Positions 33,937 through 36,245 of a DNA stretch of 36,245 nt are shown here, one piece after another. The notes under the pieces are model-generated. The model was not told the origin of the DNA, made no database searches, and saw nothing but the letters and a program-made list of their open reading frames with translations. The number at the start of each line of letters is the position of its first letter. Positions within the stretch are counted from its first letter, which is position 1. A program made the translations under genes and the position numbers. Source of the stretch: Actinomycetes bacterium (GTDB lineage: Bacteria; Actinomycetota; Actinomycetes; Mycobacteriales; Mycobacteriaceae); assembly GCA_022601275.1 (NCBI GenBank), contig JAHZIT010000175.1, positions 1 through 36,245 of the forward strand, written 5' to 3'.

Positions 33937-34929
33937 ATGCCCGGACTGCCTCCCGACCACGAAAGCTACGTTCGTGCTGCGCTGCCCGCCTACGGCCGCA
34001 GCCCGGATTCGGCGCTGCGGCTGCTCAGCGTATCGGAGAACGCGATCTACCTGGTGGCCGACGGTGAGCCGATGGTGCTTCGCGCGCACCGCCCCGGATA
34101 CCACTCGCTGGACGCCATTCGGTCGGAGCTCAGCTGGATGGCCGCGCTGCGGGCCGACACCGTGGTCGCCACTCCAGAGCCGATTCCCGCCGCCGACGGA
34201 CGGGACGTGGTGGCCGCCCGGGTCGGGGGCAACATGCTGCACATCGACGCCGTGACGTTCATCGAGGGCTGCACCGCAGAGGACAATCCGGATGCGGTGG
34301 GTTTTGACGAGTTGGGCAGGCTCAGCGCGCACATGCACGAACACATCGCGCGGTGGAAGACGCCGAATTACTTCACTCGGTTCCGCTGGGATGTGGAGGC
34401 GACCTTGGGGCCGCAGGCCCGGTGGGGCAATTGGCGCGAGGGGCCCGGGTTGAGTTCTGAGGGCGTGGCCCTCGTGGAGCGCGCGGCGGCGGCCGTGGCG
34501 GCCCGGCTGACGGATTTCGGTCAGCAGCCCGACCGGTTCGGGCTGGTCCACGCCGATCTGCGGATGGCCAACCTGATCATCGACCCGAGCGGTTTCGGGG
34601 GTATCACCGTGATCGATTTCGATGACTGCGGCTGGTCCTGGCACCTGGCCGATCTCGGGGCTGTGGTTTCGTTCATCGAGGACGCTCCCGAAGCCGAACA
34701 GATGATCGGCGACTGGCTGCGCGGCTACCGCGAGGTACGCGACATTCCCGTCGACCACCTCGGCATGATTCCGACCTTCGTGATGCTGCGTCGGCTGATG
34801 CTGACCGCCTGGGTGGCTTCGCGCCCCGACGCTGACGCGGCGGTCACTTTCACCGGCGGCTTCGCGACGGGCACCGTCGAGTTGGCCGATCGGTACCTCC
34901 GCGACGCGGCCTGGCTGCGCTACGAGTAG
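33937..34929 (+). CDS. Aminoglycoside-phosphotransferase-fold kinase
   Basis: 330 residues. Kinase core: ENAIYLVADGEPMVLRAHRPGYHSLDAIRSELSWM (about 33-67), catalytic GLVHADLRMANLII and metal-binding ITVIDFDDCGWSWHLADLG. The DFDDxGxxxxxxDLG form is that of SrkA/YihE-like and aminotransferase-linked APH kinases that phosphorylate small hydroxylated metabolites, amino acids or proteins. It is not a known resistance enzyme. The ATG at 33937 is directly preceded by GTCGGG. It stands alone, divergent from gluQ by 77 bp. Substrate unknown. Confidence 0.85.
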   Translation: MPGLPPDHESYVRAALPAYGRSPDSALRLLSVSENAIYLVADGEPMVLRAHRPGYHSLDAIRSELSWMAALRADTVVATPEPIPAADGRDVVAARVGGNMLHIDAVTFIEGCTAEDNPDAVGFDELGRLSAHMHEHIARWKTPNYFTRFRWDVEATLGPQARWGNWREGPGLSSEGVALVERAAAAVAARLTDFGQQPDRFGLVHADLRMANLIIDPSGFGGITVIDFDDCGWSWHLADLGAVVSFIEDAPEAEQMIGDWLRGYREVRDIPVDHLGMIPTFVMLRRLMLTAWVASRPDADAAVTFTGGFATGTVELADRYLRDAAWLRYE

Positions 34930-35077
34930 GGCAGCTGGTCCCCGGGACGAGCCGAGGCGTGGACGAAGGTGTGGAACCGAACTGTGGGGCGGAAGACCGA
35001 ACAGGTGAGCGGCGGGTTTATCCCCAATTTGCAATTCATCCACAGTGTTGCCTGCCCACCCGATCCAGGCTTCGGAA

Positions 35078-35093
35078 TAGCACAAGTGTTCGA
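35078..35093. promoter_or_regulatory. LexA (SOS) box-like site upstream of the DUF222/HNH gene
   Basis: TAGCAC-AAGT-GTTCGA matches 10 of 12 conserved bases of the mycobacterial LexA consensus TCGAAC-N4-GTTCGA; the right half is exact. It lies directly before the -10 at 35094, so a bound repressor would block the promoter. Some M. tuberculosis 13E12 genes are LexA-controlled, as recalled. Confidence 0.55.
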
Positions 35094-35099
35094 TAGCTT
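35094..35099 (+). promoter_or_regulatory. -10 element TAGCTT for leaderless DUF222/HNH mRNA
   Basis: TAGCTT (TANNNT), GAGCTC, then the ATG at 35106: 6-nt spacing, no ribosome site. It abuts the LexA-like box. Confidence 0.5.
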
Positions 35100-35105
35100 G
35101 AGCTC

Positions 35106-36245
35106 ATGGTTCGGTTCGTCACAGGTCAGACAGCGCGGCAGCGGTTTGGTGCGTTGCTCGATCAAGTCGATGCCGCCTACCGAGAGATGGCAGACCTATC
35201 CAGTGATGAGCTCGGGAATGAGTACCGCGTCGAGATGGCCGAGCGGCTGGAAACCCAAGAACGCGTCAATCGCGGGTTGATGTATCGGGTTCTCGGTCAG
35301 ATCGCAGACCCGCCCGATGAGGCCGCGATGGTTCCGGACATGATCCAGCGCCTGTGTTCGAGGCTTCGCGTTCCGCCGCGCGAGATCAGGCGCCGCTTCA
35401 AGCTGGCCGCACGGATCCGGCCCCGCCGCCAGCTGTCCGGACCGCCGCTACCCGCACAGCTGCCCGCCGTCGCAGCGGCGGTGCAATCCGGCACGATCGG
35501 TGAGGATCACCTCAAGGCGATCATCAAGACGCTTGACAATCTGCCGTCCTGCACCTCGGGCACCGACCGCGTCGAGGTGCAGTCCAGCCTGGTTGGCGCG
35601 GCTGCCAAGAACGACGCCGACATCGTCACCGCGCTCGGCCGGCGTATCGACGATATCTTCAACCCCGACGGCCACTACGACGAAAGCGACCGGGCCCGGC
35701 GTCGCGGCTTGTCCCTGAGTCCGCAACGCAGCGACGGGATGTCGCGGCTGAACGGCTGGGTGGATCCCGAAACCCGTTGTTACATAGAAGCGGTCACCGC
35801 AGCGGTCCGGCCCGGCCGCCACCTGCCCGACGACACCAGGGAGGAGACCCGTGACGAGCGCAGCATGGCGCAGCGCTGCCACGATGGCATCAAACTGGGG
35901 TTGAAGGCGGGGATCGGTTCGGGCGAGATGGGGTCTCATCGAGGACATCCGGTCACCGTGATCGTGCGCACCACGTTGGGCGAGCTGAACCAAGCCGCCC
36001 ACGCGGTCGCGAACACCGGTGTGTCGATGCCCCCGCCGGCGCGCACCGGCGGCGATAGTGCGCTTCCGATGCGCGATCTGGTCCGGATGTCCGCCGACGC
36101 GATCCACTACTTGGCGGTCTTCGACGAACACACGGAGCGCCCGCTCTACTTGGGCCGCCAGACCCGCATCGCCACCACCGACCAACGGATGATCTGCTAC
36201 GCACGCGATGGGGGCTGCACCAGGCCTGAGTGTCTGACGCCGGGG
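35106..36245 (+). CDS. REP13E12-family DUF222/HNH protein (3' end outside window)
   Basis: The frame is open for 380 codons to the right edge. The N-terminal DUF222 part runs from about 10 to 300 (MADLSSDELGNEYRVEMAERLETQERVNRGLMYRVLG, CSRLRVPPREIRRRFKLAARI, GWVDPETRCYIEAVTAAV). The window ends just inside the HNH region (DQRMICYARDGGCTRPECLTPG), showing the C-x4-C type start but not the His-Asn-His core. This is the M. tuberculosis 13E12 repeat family, often multicopy; a nuclease role is inferred from HNH. The preceding 176 bp holds the LexA-like box and -10 but no gene. Confidence 0.88.
   Translation, partial: MVRFVTGQTARQRFGALLDQVDAAYREMADLSSDELGNEYRVEMAERLETQERVNRGLMYRVLGQIADPPDEAAMVPDMIQRLCSRLRVPPREIRRRFKLAARIRPRRQLSGPPLPAQLPAVAAAVQSGTIGEDHLKAIIKTLDNLPSCTSGTDRVEVQSSLVGAAAKNDADIVTALGRRIDDIFNPDGHYDESDRARRRGLSLSPQRSDGMSRLNGWVDPETRCYIEAVTAAVRPGRHLPDDTREETRDERSMAQRCHDGIKLGLKAGIGSGEMGSHRGHPVTVIVRTTLGELNQAAHAVANTGVSMPPPARTGGDSALPMRDLVRMSADAIHYLAVFDEHTERPLYLGRQTRIATTDQRMICYARDGGCTRPECLTPG

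Overview
The window looks like a chromosomal segment of a Mycobacterium, most likely an environmental or rapidly growing (Mycolicibacterium-type) species. The evidence is high GC content, many GTG starts, mycobacterial-only families (a 19-kDa LpqH-type lipoprotein pair, a PGRS-like glycine-rich protein, a DUF732 secreted protein, a REP13E12/DUF222-HNH protein), and a gene set that, from memory, corresponds to M. tuberculosis Rv3752-Rv3776 (tadA, its partner, tyrA, Rv3755c, proZ/W/V/X, Rv3760, Rv3761/FadE36, Rv3762 sulfatase, lpqH, hisC2, echA21, 13E12), rearranged and interrupted by accessory genes. No database search was possible.

Layout. 1-3993 (-): a very large secreted protein, cut by the left edge, with a signal peptide, Ser-rich repeats, a PGRS-like Gly-rich region, a cadherin-like repeat, a GH26-like domain and a GH64-like beta-1,3-glucanase domain. 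It is divergent from a LysR regulator (4078-4980). 5204-7229: a membrane protein and an MHS-family transporter. 7216-10100 (-): EchA21-like dienoyl-CoA isomerase, a small lipoprotein, a GXWXG/DUF4334 protein and HisC2. 10194-10375: tRNA-Ser(GCT) and tRNA-Arg(ACG). 10637-14166: a YibE/F-like membrane protein, a histidine-rich putative metal-binding protein, lactate 2-monooxygenase and a cupin. 14214-17773: alkyl sulfatase, histidine phosphatase and an APH-type kinase of the FadE36/ACAD10 group. 17785-18168 (-): a LapA-like protein. 18273-22491: the proXVWZ osmoprotectant ABC operon with a translationally coupled glycolipid-binding protein. 22454-23413 (-): TyrA. 23528-24498: TadA-associated protein and TadA. 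24620-24707: tRNA-Ser(CGA). 24755-25180: an unrecognised protein. 25444-27348: a four-helix membrane protein, ECF sigma factor and zinc anti-sigma factor, preceded by tandem 13-bp repeats and a palindrome. 27471-28874: DUF732 protein and two LpqH-type lipoproteins. 28892-33859: Tgt, cytochrome P450, flavin amine oxidase and GluQRS. 33937-34929: an APH-type kinase. 35106-36245: a DUF222/HNH protein cut by the right edge, with a LexA-like box over its promoter.

Themes. Tgt and GluQRS, both acting on queuosine at the tRNA wobble base, lie within 5 kb. No de novo queuosine gene is in the window, and Tgt has altered residues around its base-binding pocket, which suggests queuine salvage. The sigma/anti-sigma operon has a compact, repeat-marked control region. 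The histidine-rich protein has a structured leader. Many genes carry a TANNNT hexamer 6-8 nt before the start codon, the signature of leaderless transcription, and this was used to settle several starts. No CRISPR array, insertion sequence, integrase or rRNA gene is visible.
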